Part shown: one piece after another, positions 33,853-41,945 of the stretch | Position numbering within the stretch: the first letter of the stretch is position 1 | Layout: each line of letters starts with the position of its first letter | From: Streptomyces sp. SKN60 | GTDB taxonomy: Bacteria; Actinomycetota; Actinomycetes; Streptomycetales; Streptomycetaceae | Assembly (NCBI RefSeq): GCF_026236535.1 | Contig: NZ_JAHTMW010000017.1 | Coordinates: 62,001 to 126,000 of the forward strand | Direction: 5' to 3' | DNA: 64,000 nucleotides | Made by a program: the position numbers and the translations under genes | Notes under the pieces: model-generated | Seen by the model: only the letters and a program-made list of their open reading frames with translations | Told to the model about the DNA's origin: nothing | Databases searched by the model: none

Positions 33853-34584
33853 ATGGCGCAGACGCAGGACATCCAGTCGCAGGACATCCGGTCGCAGGAC
33901 ATCCGGCTCGGGCCGTTCACGGCCGTCGACCCCGTGGTGGCCCGCATGCGGGCCATCCGCGCCGCCTGGCACCCGGCCGACGGGGTCGCGGTGTTCAACC
34001 GGGTCTATCTGACCGTCACCGAGGAGATCGGCCGGGCCATCGAGGCCGGCTCCTTCACCGACCGGCGGGCCGCCGCCACCCTCGACGTGCGGTTCGCCCA
34101 GCGCTATCTGACGGTGGTCGACTCGGTCGCCGCCGGCGGCCCGGCGCCCGCCTGCTGGCGCCCGCTCTTCCACTACCGGCGGCATCCCGGCGTCCGCCCG
34201 CTGCAGTTCGCCCTCGCCGGGATCAACGCCCACATCGGGCACGACCTGGCGCTCGCCGTCGTCGACACCTGCCGCACCCTGGACTGCGCGCCCGGGGACC
34301 TGGAGGACGAGTTCGACCGGGTCGGCGACGTCCTCGTCCTCCTGGAGGAGCGCATCCGGGACGAACTGATGCCGGGCCCGGACCTCCTGGAGGTCGCGGA
34401 CCCGCTGACGCATCTGCTCGGCTGCTGGAGCCTGGACCGGGCCCGCGACGGGGCCTGGCTCGCCGCCCGCTCGCTGTGGCAGCTGCGGCGGCTGCCCGAC
34501 CTGGCCGAAGAGTTCACCGAACGCCTCGACCGGTCGGTGGGCCTGGTGGGGCGGATGCTGCTCACGCCCCTCGCCAGGCCCTGA
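33853..34584 (+). CDS. DUF5995 family protein
   Basis: 243 residues. After a short N-terminal repeat of SQDIR-like units (three QDI copies encoded by near-identical 15-base DNA repeats), the body matches the actinobacterial DUF5995 layout: VFNRVYLTVTEEIGRAIE, FAQRYLTVVDS, LQFALAGINAHIGHDLALAV, and an acidic DLEDEFDRVGDVL segment. The repeated His, Asp and Glu residues on helices look like a metal site, but no reaction is known. No signal peptide or membrane segment. It converges with the monooxygenase gene. Confidence 0.65.
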   Translation: MAQTQDIQSQDIRSQDIRLGPFTAVDPVVARMRAIRAAWHPADGVAVFNRVYLTVTEEIGRAIEAGSFTDRRAAATLDVRFAQRYLTVVDSVAAGGPAPACWRPLFHYRRHPGVRPLQFALAGINAHIGHDLALAVVDTCRTLDCAPGDLEDEFDRVGDVLVLLEERIRDELMPGPDLLEVADPLTHLLGCWSLDRARDGAWLAARSLWQLRRLPDLAEEFTERLDRSVGLVGRMLLTPLARP

Positions 34585-34611
34585 CCGACACGGGGATCGG
34601 TCCTCCCGGGA

Positions 34612-36312
34612 TCAGTCCTCCGGCAGCTCGACCGGGGCGATCTCGTCGTACACGTCGCCCGGGCCCGGGTTGGTGCCGTCGGTCGCGCCGCCGAACTGGT
34701 GCATCACGCCCCACACCGCGTTGAGCGCCGTCTGCACCGCGCCCTCGGCCCAGCCGGCCGTCCACGAGATGTCGTCGCCGGCCAGGAAGATGCCCCGCTT
34801 GTCCTCGGGCAGCCGGTCCTGCATGAAGTGCGTGAACAGGCGGCGCTGGTAGCGGTAGTGGCCCGGCAGGTTGGCCTTGAACGCGCCCATGAAGTAGGGC
34901 TCGTTCTCCCAGGAGACCGTCACCGGGTTGCCGATGATGTGCTTCCGGATGTCGACCTTCGGGTAGATCTCGCCGAGCGACTTGAGCATGACCTCCATGC
35001 GCTCGTTGGCGGAGAGCGGCAGCCACTTGAGGCTGTCGTCGCACCACGTGTACGAGAGGCAGATGACGGCCGGCTTGTCCGGGCCGTCGTCCAGGAGGTA
35101 GGTGCCGCGGGTCATCCGGTCGGTGAGCGTCATCGACATGACGTCCCGGCCCGTCTCCTCGTCCTTGTCCAGCCAGAACGGCCGGTCGACCGGCACGAAG
35201 AGCTTCGAGGACTCCATGTAGTGGGTGCGCTCGATCGCCGTCCAGTGGTCGATCGGGAACAGCGAGTCGTCGCAGGCGATCTTGGAGAGCAGCATCCAGG
35301 ACTGGGCGGTGAATATCGCCGCCCGGTACGTGCGGATGTCGCCGTTGGCGTCCGTCACCGTGATGTGGTTGTCCGCGGTGCGGTGCAGCCGGGTGACGGC
35401 CGGCTTCGGCGCGCCGCCCTCGTGCAGCGAGGCGAGCGAGGTGCCCTGCGCCCAGTGCACGATCTTCTCCGGCTCGCGCTCCCACAGGCGCAGCGGCAGC
35501 TGCTGCGAGCCGCCGACGATGCCGCGGTGGTGGTCGTCGGCCTCGGTGTAGACGACCCGCAGGATCTCCAGGATGGAGTTCGGGAAGTCGGTGTCCCAGC
35601 CGCCGGTGCCGAAGCCGACCTGGCCGAAGATCTCGCGGTGCCGGAAGGACTTGAAGGCCTCGGACTCGCAGAGGAAGCCGTAGAAGGTCTGGTTGTCGAG
35701 CTTCTCGACCAGCTTCGCCCAGATCTCGCGGATCCGCGGCACGTCGCGCTCGCGCATCGCGCGGTTCATGTCGGAGAAGTCCGCGCCCTCGTCGAGGCAC
35801 TTGTTCCAGGCCTCGGCGACATCGCGGTAGACCTGCGGCAGGTCGGCGACGGTCTCCGCGTAGTGCGACTCGCCCTTGAGGTCGACGACGGTCGACGGGG
35901 TGGCCTCGGCCAGCGGGTTCGGGAACGGCTTGGTGGTCAGGCCGACCAGGTCGATGTAGTGCTGCAGCGCCGTGGAGGAGGGCGGGAAGCGCATCGCGCC
36001 CATCTCGGCGCTCAGGCCCTCGGCGCCGGTGCCCTCGAAGCCGACCGTGCGCAGCCGGCCGCCGATCTGGTCGGCCTCGTACACGACCGGCTTGAGGCCC
36101 ATCTTCATCAGCTCGTAGGCGGCGATGATGCCGGACAGGCCGCCGCCGACGATCGCGACCTCGGCGCCGTGCTCGGTCGCCGGGACCTGCCCGAGGCCGG
36201 CCGGGTGGGCCAGGAAGTCGTCGTAGGCGTAGGGGAAGTCCGGACCGAACATGGTGATCGGCGGCTGCTGCTCGTCGGCGTGCTCGACGGCGTTGGGCAC
36301 GGTGGACGTCAT
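34612..36312 (-). CDS. Flavin amino-acid 2-monooxygenase-like (DavB/IaaM group) amine oxidase
   Basis: 566 residues. The Rossmann FAD motif VAIVGGGLSGIIAAYELMKMG lies at residues 52-72, then VYEADQIGGRL, the amine-oxidase GAMRFP substrate motif, and the C-terminal GIFLAGDDISWTAGWAEGAVQTAL FAD loop. Length and N-terminal extension fit lysine, tryptophan or arginine 2-monooxygenases, which oxidatively decarboxylate an amino acid to the amide one carbon shorter. A nitrilase-family amidase gene lies 60 bases upstream in the same operon, the same pairing as davA-davB for lysine. An ordinary L-amino-acid oxidase is the alternative. Fold certain, substrate inferred; an arginine 2-monooxygenase pathway has been described in Streptomyces. 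Confidence 0.82.
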   Translation of the reverse strand: MTSTVPNAVEHADEQQPPITMFGPDFPYAYDDFLAHPAGLGQVPATEHGAEVAIVGGGLSGIIAAYELMKMGLKPVVYEADQIGGRLRTVGFEGTGAEGLSAEMGAMRFPPSSTALQHYIDLVGLTTKPFPNPLAEATPSTVVDLKGESHYAETVADLPQVYRDVAEAWNKCLDEGADFSDMNRAMRERDVPRIREIWAKLVEKLDNQTFYGFLCESEAFKSFRHREIFGQVGFGTGGWDTDFPNSILEILRVVYTEADDHHRGIVGGSQQLPLRLWEREPEKIVHWAQGTSLASLHEGGAPKPAVTRLHRTADNHITVTDANGDIRTYRAAIFTAQSWMLLSKIACDDSLFPIDHWTAIERTHYMESSKLFVPVDRPFWLDKDEETGRDVMSMTLTDRMTRGTYLLDDGPDKPAVICLSYTWCDDSLKWLPLSANERMEVMLKSLGEIYPKVDIRKHIIGNPVTVSWENEPYFMGAFKANLPGHYRYQRRLFTHFMQDRLPEDKRGIFLAGDDISWTAGWAEGAVQTALNAVWGVMHQFGGATDGTNPGPGDVYDEIAPVELPED

Positions 36313-36372
36313 GGGGTACGGACTCCTTGCGCGAAACGGGTGAGGCGGGGGTGGGACCGGGCGGGGACGGCG

Positions 36373-37179
36373 CTAGACGAGGGAGCCGTAGAGCCCCGGG
36401 CGGCGGTCGCGGAGGTAGGGGTTCTCCGCGCGGGAGGCCGCGAGGAATTCGGGTTCGACGTCGCCGAGGACCAGGTCCGTGCCGCGCCCGGCGCGGGCCC
36501 GGGCGGTGCCGTCGGGGCCGGCCAGGACGGAGAGGCCGACGAACTCGAAGTCGCCCTCGGGGCCGGTCCGGTTGGCGTACCCGATGTAGATCTGGTTCTC
36601 GAAGGCGCGGACCGGGACGACGGAGAGCGGGACGATCTCGGCCGGGTGCATCAGCGCGGTCGGCACCAGGAGGAGGTCGGTGCCGGCCAGCGCGTGCGCC
36701 CGTACGTTCTCGGGGAACTCGACGTCGTAGCAGATCATCAGGCCGACCGTGAGGCCGCCGAGCTCCGCCTGGACGACGGCGTCGTCACCGGGGGTGAACC
36801 ACTTCGCCTCGAAGCCGCCGAAGAGGTGGGTCTTGCGGTAGTGGGCGAGCCGGCTGCCGTCGGCGCCGAAGAGCTGGGCGGAGTTGTAGATCACGCCGTG
36901 CCGCTCGGTGTCGCGCTCCGGGTATCCGTAGCCGACGGCCAGGCCGTGGCGGGCGGCGATCGCGGCGACCGCGTCGGCGGAGGGGCCGTCGGCCGGCTCG
37001 GCGAGCCGGGCCATGGCGTCGCCGATGGCGTAGCCGGTGAGGAACAGCTCGGGGGCGAGCAGCACGGCGGCGCCCGCGGCGGCGGCGCGGCCCGCGGCCT
37101 CGTCGAGGACCTTGAGGTTGGCGGCCACGTCACCGAGCTCGCCGGAGCTCTGGAGCAGTGCGGTGCGCAGCGCGGGCAT
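36373..37179 (-). CDS. Nitrilase-superfamily amidase (DavA-like)
   Basis: 268 residues with the complete catalytic set: Glu44 in LLAPELFLTGY, Lys116 in AHYRKTHLFG and Cys150 in GLMICYDVEFPE. This branch hydrolyses short aliphatic amides such as 5-aminovaleramide or 4-guanidinobutyramide. It is the first gene of a two-gene operon with the flavin monooxygenase, which would supply its amide substrate. The promoter region carries three TTGCGC-type boxes. Cytosolic, no signal. Family firm, substrate inferred. Confidence 0.88.
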   Translation of the reverse strand: MPALRTALLQSSGELGDVAANLKVLDEAAGRAAAAGAAVLLAPELFLTGYAIGDAMARLAEPADGPSADAVAAIAARHGLAVGYGYPERDTERHGVIYNSAQLFGADGSRLAHYRKTHLFGGFEAKWFTPGDDAVVQAELGGLTVGLMICYDVEFPENVRAHALAGTDLLLVPTALMHPAEIVPLSVVPVRAFENQIYIGYANRTGPEGDFEFVGLSVLAGPDGTARARAGRGTDLVLGDVEPEFLAASRAENPYLRDRRPGLYGSLV

Positions 37180-37273
37180 GGGCCGTCCTCGGAGGTCGAA
37201 GCTGGGGGAGGAATTCAAGGGGAAGCTGTCAAAAACGGTACGGTTTCGGGCTCGGCCGGGACAAGGCGCGACC

Positions 37274-37334
37274 GTTGCGGACCGACCGTCGAACCGTTGC
37301 GCGATCACCCCCCTCGATGGTGATTCGTTGCGCA
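37274..37334 (-). promoter_or_regulatory. Three-box operator upstream of the amidase-monooxygenase operon
   Basis: GTTGCGGA at 37274, GTTGCGCG at 37296 and GTTGCGCA at 37327 are in the same orientation with spacings of 22 and 31 bases, close to two and three helical turns. The same three-box pattern recurs upstream of the APC permease at 40197-40255. An Lrp/AsnC protein, encoded between the two units, is the natural candidate to bind it. Confidence 0.65.
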
Positions 37335-37476
37335 CCCCTCGGGAGCGTGATCGTCCGCAGGTCGTACGCCTCCCCCGCCGCGCGGCGGAAGCGGGGACCG
37401 TTCCCCGGCGCGATGTCCCGGCGGGCCCGGGCCGGAAGAGTGGTGGGCGTCCGGTTGACCTGCCGAAAGGACCGAC

Positions 37477-38022
37477 ATGAAGCGCCGTACGAAGATCGCC
37501 GCCGTGGCCGCGGCCCTGCTGATCACCTTGGCCGCGGGCGGTGCCGCCACCGCCGACACCGACTGGTCGGGCAAGGGGCCGCGCGAGGCGGCGGCGCTGA
37601 CCGGCACCGCCAAGCTGTACCGGCCGGCCGGGGACGACATCACGTTCAGCTTCGACGCGCACCTGGCGGCGAAGGACAACAAGGACCCGGAGGCCGCGAC
37701 GGGCACCTTCCGGTTCAGCCACTACAAGGACGGGAAGGGCGGCTACGCGGTGGCGAAGGTCGACTGCCTGGTCACCGGCGGCAAGGTGGCGGTGGTGACG
37801 GGCATCGTCACCGAGACCGATGTGGACGGCTTCCGGAACAAGCGGGTCGGCGTCTCCGTGCACGACCTCGGCCGGCACGACCGGCTCGGCTACAGCTGGA
37901 TGACCCGGGGCCAGGACTCGGAGCTGCCGCCGTGCCAGAGCGCGCCGCCGTTCGAGAAGGTCAAGGCCGGCACCGGCGACTTCGACGTGCTGCCCTGGCT
38001 CCTGGAGTACCCGACCGAGTAG
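37477..38022 (+). CDS. Small secreted hypothetical protein
   Basis: 181 residues. The signal peptide (KRRTKIAAVAAALLITLAAGG, cleavage near ATAD) is clear. The mature part is a small beta-rich domain with a conserved-looking DITFSFDAHLAAKDN...GTFRFSHY and KVDCLVTGGKVAVVTGIVTETD block, the pattern seen in many actinobacterial secreted proteins of unknown role (repeat Cys at KVDC and PPCQS may pair). GAAAGG precedes the ATG. It stands alone between the amidase operon, read the other way, and a terminator shared with the Lrp gene. Confidence 0.75.
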   Translation: MKRRTKIAAVAAALLITLAAGGAATADTDWSGKGPREAAALTGTAKLYRPAGDDITFSFDAHLAAKDNKDPEAATGTFRFSHYKDGKGGYAVAKVDCLVTGGKVAVVTGIVTETDVDGFRNKRVGVSVHDLGRHDRLGYSWMTRGQDSELPPCQSAPPFEKVKAGTGDFDVLPWLLEYPTE

Positions 38023-38037
38023 CGCCGGGGACGCGAA

Positions 38038-38076
38038 AAGGGCGGGCCGCCCCACGGGGGTGGGCGGCCCGCCCTT
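38038..38076. terminator. Bidirectional terminator
   Basis: Arms 38038-38051 and 38063-38076 are perfect 14-bp complements (AAGGGCGGGCCGCC and its complement). It sits between the convergent secreted-protein and Lrp genes and has A- and T-flanks on both sides. Confidence 0.85.
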
Positions 38077-38088
38077 GCGCACTCGTCC

Positions 38089-38544
38089 TTACGCGGGCGA
38101 TCCCGAGGAGAAGCGCCGCAGCAGCGGCGACAGCACGAGCACGGACTTGGTGCGCTCCACGAAGGGCTCGCCCGCGATGCGCTCCAGGACCCGCTCGAAG
38201 TGGCGCATGTCGGAGGCGAAGACCTGCACGACGGCGTCCGCGTCACCGGTCACGGTCGACGCGGACACCACCTCCGGATACCGCTCCAGGCCGCGCCGGA
38301 TGTCCTCCGGCGAGGTGTTGTGGCGGCAGTAGATCTCGACGAACCCCTCGGTCTCCCAGCCGAGCGCCGCCGGGTCCACCCGTACGGTGAAGCCGGTGAT
38401 GGCGCCCTCGGCCCGGAGCCGGTCCACGCGCCGCTTCACGGCGGGCGCGGAGAGTCCGACGAGCGAGCCGATGTCGGCGTAGCTGCGGCGGGCGTCTTCC
38501 GCGAGGGCGTGGACGATGCGTTCGTCGAGGTCGTTGAGTCGCAC
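38089..38544 (-). CDS. Lrp/AsnC family transcriptional regulator
   Basis: 151 residues. The N-terminal helix-turn-helix (LNDLDERIVHALAEDARRSYADIGSLVGLSAPAVKRRVDRLRAEG) is followed by the RAM ligand domain (FVEIYCRHNTSPEDIRRGLERYPEVVSASTVTGDADAVVQVFA) with its Gly-Asp-rich amino-acid binding loop. GTG start. It lies 10 bases after the APC permease gene and is cotranscribed with it. Lrp proteins bind as octamers to phased boxes and sense amino acids. The neighbouring permease and monooxygenase operons share phased TTGCGC boxes, so it is probably their local regulator. Confidence 0.92.
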   Translation of the reverse strand: MRLNDLDERIVHALAEDARRSYADIGSLVGLSAPAVKRRVDRLRAEGAITGFTVRVDPAALGWETEGFVEIYCRHNTSPEDIRRGLERYPEVVSASTVTGDADAVVQVFASDMRHFERVLERIAGEPFVERTKSVLVLSPLLRRFSSGSPA

Positions 38545-38554
38545 TACGGGTGGA

Positions 38555-40027
38555 TCACTTCTCTGCGGATGCCAGTTTCGAGCGGCGAATGCCGTACAGG
38601 AAGTAGAACACGAGTCCCGCGGCCATCCAGCAACCGAAGACGACCCAGGTCACGGTGTCGAGGCTGAACATGTTGTACGCGCAGAAGATGAAGCCGAGCA
38701 CCGGGAAGACCGGGCCGAGCATGACCTTGAAGGTGCGCGGCATGTCGGGGCGGGTGTAGCGAAGCACGATCACCGCGATGTTGACCAGACCGAAGGCGAA
38801 GAGGGTGCCGATGCTGGTGGCGTCGACGAGCTTGCCCAGCGGGATGACCGAGGCGAGGGCGGCGCAGAACAGCGAGACGATCACGGTGTTGACCCGCGGG
38901 GTGCCGGTCTTGGCGCTGACCTTGCCGAAGACCTTCGGCACCAGGCCGTCGCGGGACATCGCGAAGAGCACGCGGGTCTGGCCGTAGAGGACGGTCAGGA
39001 CGACGCTGGCGATGGAGATGACGGCGCCGGCGGCGAGCAGGGTGCCCCAGAAGGTCTGGCCGGTGACGTCGTTCATGATCGCGGCCAGGGTGGCCTCGGA
39101 GCCCTCGAAGTCCTTCCAGTGCCAGGCGCCGACCGCGACGGCGGCGACGAGCACGTAGAGGACGGTGACGATGAGCAGCGAGAGCATGATCGCCCGCGGC
39201 AGGTCGCGCTTGGGGTTCTTGGCCTCCTCGCCGGCCGTGGAGGCGGCGTCGAAGCCGATGTACGAGAAGAAGAGGCTGGCGCTGGCGGCGCCGACGCCCG
39301 CGACGCCGAGCGGCATGAAGTCCTTGTAGTTGCCGGACTTGAAGCCCACGAAGCCGATGGCGCAGAACAGCGCGAGCGCGGCGATCTTCACGACGACCAT
39401 GATCGTGTTGACCACGGCGGACTCACGGGCGCCGCCGAGCAGGAACACCATGGCGAGCAGCACGACGATCAGGCCGGGCAGGTTGATGATGCCGCCCTCG
39501 CCCGGGGCGGAGGACAGCACGTCGGGGATGGTGACGCCGATCGTGCCGTCGAGCAGCTCGTTGAGGTACTCGCCCCAGCCGACCGCCACCGCGGCCACGG
39601 AGACGCCGTACTCCAGGACCAGACACCAGCCGCAGACCCAGGCGACGAGTTCGCCCATCGTTGCGTACGCGTACGAGTACGAGGAGCCCGCGACCGGTAT
39701 GGAGCCGGCCAGCTCGGCGTACGAGAGGGCCGAGAAGAGCGCGGTGAGACCGGCGATCACGAAGGACAGCGTGACGGCGGGGCCGGCCTTCGGGACCGCG
39801 GAGCCGAGCACCACGAAGATGCCGGTGCCGAGCGTCGCACCGATGCTGATCATGGTCAGCTGCCACATGCCGAGGGTGCGGCGGAGCGTGCCGCCCTCGC
39901 CCTGGCCACCCTCGGCGACCAGGCTTTCTACCGGCTTGAGGCGGGTCAGGGCGGAGAGCCCGAAGGTCTTGCGGGCGGTCGGGACGGTCGTGTCCTCGAC
40001 CGGTGGGGCTGCGCCGTGGTCCAGCAC
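38555..40027 (-). CDS. APC-family amino acid permease (CAT type)
   Basis: 490 residues, 12 or more membrane spans. Helix 1 carries MISIGATLGTGIFVVLGSAVPKAGPAV, the APC signature. The later FFSYIGFDAASTAGEEAKNPKRDLPRAIMLSL block is the hallmark of the cationic amino-acid transporter group, known to carry lysine, arginine or other amino acids. A 40-residue hydrophilic tail precedes helix 1. The GTG start follows AAGGAG. It is followed by the Lrp regulator and headed by three phased TTGCGCA boxes. It presumably feeds the monooxygenase-amidase route. Confidence 0.9.
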   Translation of the reverse strand: MLDHGAAPPVEDTTVPTARKTFGLSALTRLKPVESLVAEGGQGEGGTLRRTLGMWQLTMISIGATLGTGIFVVLGSAVPKAGPAVTLSFVIAGLTALFSALSYAELAGSIPVAGSSYSYAYATMGELVAWVCGWCLVLEYGVSVAAVAVGWGEYLNELLDGTIGVTIPDVLSSAPGEGGIINLPGLIVVLLAMVFLLGGARESAVVNTIMVVVKIAALALFCAIGFVGFKSGNYKDFMPLGVAGVGAASASLFFSYIGFDAASTAGEEAKNPKRDLPRAIMLSLLIVTVLYVLVAAVAVGAWHWKDFEGSEATLAAIMNDVTGQTFWGTLLAAGAVISIASVVLTVLYGQTRVLFAMSRDGLVPKVFGKVSAKTGTPRVNTVIVSLFCAALASVIPLGKLVDATSIGTLFAFGLVNIAVIVLRYTRPDMPRTFKVMLGPVFPVLGFIFCAYNMFSLDTVTWVVFGCWMAAGLVFYFLYGIRRSKLASAEK

Positions 40028-40196
40028 TGCGGGGGCTCCTTATCGCTGCCTGTCGACGAGCGGGGACCGCGGCGGTGCGTGGGCATGGAAAAGCAGGCCC
40101 ACGGGGGAAGGGGAACCGCCGAGCAGGCGGTCGCCGCCACTCCTGGTACGGGGCACGAGCCTAAGGGGTGGAGCTTCGCACTCGTAATGCAGGGTT

Positions 40197-40255
40197 GTTG
40201 CGCACTGCCGGATGATCATTGCGCACTTGCCGCACAGACGGGGAAACATTGCGCT
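40197..40255 (-). promoter_or_regulatory. Three-box operator upstream of the APC permease-Lrp operon
   Basis: GTTGCGCA (40197), ATTGCGCA (40218) and ATTGCGCT (40248) have spacings of 21 and 30 bases, mirroring the 22 and 31 of the amidase-monooxygenase promoter. Box orientation relative to the gene is the same. Confidence 0.65.
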
Positions 40256-40359
40256 CCCCCGCAAAAAACGACACATCGGGGGCAATGCGCGGCCTCCCGT
40301 GACCCTTGACTCCTCAGGGCGTTTGGCCCACGCTGCACCCGCCCGAACGGAGGTCATCG
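40256..40359 (+). promoter_or_regulatory. Promoter of the SGNH hydrolase gene
   Basis: TTGACT (40306-40311) and CACGCT (40329-40334) have a 17-base spacer, followed by GGAGG at 40349 and the GTG start at 40360. The -35 is good, the -10 weak. With the boxes at 40197-40255, this accounts for the 332-base gap between the permease and the hydrolase; I see no gene in it. Confidence 0.45.
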
Positions 40360-41379
40360 GTGAGCTGGCTGGAGCCCGAACCCTTCCTGCGCGGCACCGC
40401 GTGGCGGGACGGCGACCGTCCGGTCCGGGCCGACCCGGCCGACCTGGAGCGGCTGCCCTGGGACATCGCCCAGCGGGCCGCGCTGCCGATCGGGGTGCGG
40501 CTCGAGTTCACGGCGGCGCCGGGCACCCGGGCGGTGCTGCTGCGCTACCGTGCGGTGCTCCCGGCGCCCGGCGACGCGCTGCGCGCGCTGCGGCACGGCT
40601 TCGCGCTCTGGCAGGGCGCCCGGTGTCTGGCGGAGGTGTTCGCGAAGCCGGCCGAGGAGGGCACCGTACGCATCCGACTCCCGCCCGATGGCGGCGAGTT
40701 CACGGTCCATCTGCCGGAGGGACAGGCACCCGTCGTGTGCGGTCTGCGGGCCGTCGGCGGCGCTCTGGCGCCCGCCCCGCGCCGTCCGCGCTGGCTCGTG
40801 CACGGGGACTCGATCACCGAGGGCTGGTGGTCGACCCGCCCCGCCCACTCCTGGCCCGCCGCGGCCGGCCGGCTGCTCGGCCTCGATCCGGTGAACCTCG
40901 GTTACGCGGGCGGGGCACGCGGCGAACTCCCGCTCGCCGAGCACCTCGCCCGGCTCCCCGGCGACCTGATCACCCTCGCCTTCGGCACCAACTGCTGGGC
41001 GGCCGTGCCCTGTTCGGCGCCGCTGCTCTACGAGACCACCCGGGCGTTCGTCGCTCTGGTGCGCCGCGGCCACCCGGACACCCCGCTGCTGCTCCTCTCC
41101 CCCGTCCTTCGCCCGGCGGCCGAGCGCACCGGCAACGCCCTGGGCGCCACGCTCACCGAGCTGCGGGCCGCCATGGAGGCGGCCGTACGGGACCTGGCCG
41201 CGGCGGGCGACGGACGGCTCGCCCTGCTGCCCGGCGGTCCGCTCCTCACCCCGGACGACCTCGTGGACGGCCTGCACCCCAACGACCGGGGCCACGCGCG
41301 GATCGCGGCGGCGGTGGCGGGGGCGCTGCGGGAGGCGGGCTTCGTGGGCCGCCCGGCCCCCGTCAGGCGAGGCGCCTGA
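40360..41379 (+). CDS. SGNH/GDSL-type hydrolase
   Basis: 339 residues. The N-terminal 140-residue beta domain is followed by the SGNH domain: WLVHGDSITEGWW (nucleophile Ser about 151), NLGYAGGARGELPLAEHL (block II Gly), LAFGTNCWA (block III Asn) and DGLHPNDRGHARIA (Asp/His pair). The pattern is that of bacterial esterases of the GDSL lipase/acyl-hydrolase family. There is no signal peptide, so it is probably cytosolic. It converges with and overlaps the GNAT gene at their 3' ends by 17 bases. Substrate unknown. Confidence 0.85.
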   Translation: MSWLEPEPFLRGTAWRDGDRPVRADPADLERLPWDIAQRAALPIGVRLEFTAAPGTRAVLLRYRAVLPAPGDALRALRHGFALWQGARCLAEVFAKPAEEGTVRIRLPPDGGEFTVHLPEGQAPVVCGLRAVGGALAPAPRRPRWLVHGDSITEGWWSTRPAHSWPAAAGRLLGLDPVNLGYAGGARGELPLAEHLARLPGDLITLAFGTNCWAAVPCSAPLLYETTRAFVALVRRGHPDTPLLLLSPVLRPAAERTGNALGATLTELRAAMEAAVRDLAAAGDGRLALLPGGPLLTPDDLVDGLHPNDRGHARIAAAVAGALREAGFVGRPAPVRRGA

Positions 41380-41866
41380 CGAGGAAGGTGCAGGGGTCGG
41401 CGCAGTCGTGCCGGAGGCCGGCCTCGTCCGTGTACGCGTAGCGGTCGGTGTACGCCGTCACGGGCCCGTAGCCGAGCCGGGCGTACAAGGCGGCCGCCCT
41501 CGGGTTGTCGTCGCCCACGCCGAGGCCCAGGTGCGTCCGGCCCCGCTCGCGCGCCAGCTCCTCGGCGGCGCGGATCAGGGCCGTGCCGATGCCCTGGCCG
41601 CGCAGGTCCTCCCGTACGTCCAGACCGTTGAGCTCCGGGCAGCCGGCGAGCGCCGCCTGCACCTCCGGCGCGGCACAGCCGTCCCAGCGGATCTGCCCGT
41701 TGCCGGCCGGCAGCCCGCCGTGCCAGGCGATCAGATACGTGCCGTGTCCGGCCTCCTGGCGGGCGAAGCGGTCGGCGTGCCGGCTGGGAGCCCCCGGGGT
41801 GGGCAGATGGCGGCCGAGCAGGGGCAGGTCCTCGGCCCGGCAGGGCGTGATCTCCGTACGGTCCAT
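41363..41866 (-). CDS. GNAT family N-acetyltransferase
   Basis: 167 residues. The GNAT core is visible from ELNGLDVREDLRGQGIGTALIRAAEELARERG (motif A, acetyl-CoA pyrophosphate loop R-G-Q-G-I-G) to LGVGDDNPRAAALYARLGYGPV (motif B). Ahead of it is a DLPLLGRHLPTPGAPSRHADRFARQE substrate-side region. The acetyl acceptor is not predictable. The ATG at 41866 is chosen over an upstream start that runs into the terminator hairpin. Confidence 0.85.
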   Translation of the reverse strand: MDRTEITPCRAEDLPLLGRHLPTPGAPSRHADRFARQEAGHGTYLIAWHGGLPAGNGQIRWDGCAAPEVQAALAGCPELNGLDVREDLRGQGIGTALIRAAEELARERGRTHLGLGVGDDNPRAAALYARLGYGPVTAYTDRYAYTDEAGLRHDCADPCTFLVRRLA

Positions 41867-41887
41867 GCGGCCGACCGTACGGGAACG

Positions 41888-41925
41888 CCGTGGGCCCCCG
41901 GGAGGGATTTCCCGGGGGCCCACGG
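41888..41925 (-). terminator. Terminator downstream of guaB1
   Basis: Arms 41888-41903 and 41910-41925 form a perfect 16-bp stem with a 6-base loop, 20 bases past the guaB1 stop. Confidence 0.85.
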
Positions 41926-41945
41926 TGCGTTCAGATCGCCGCGGC

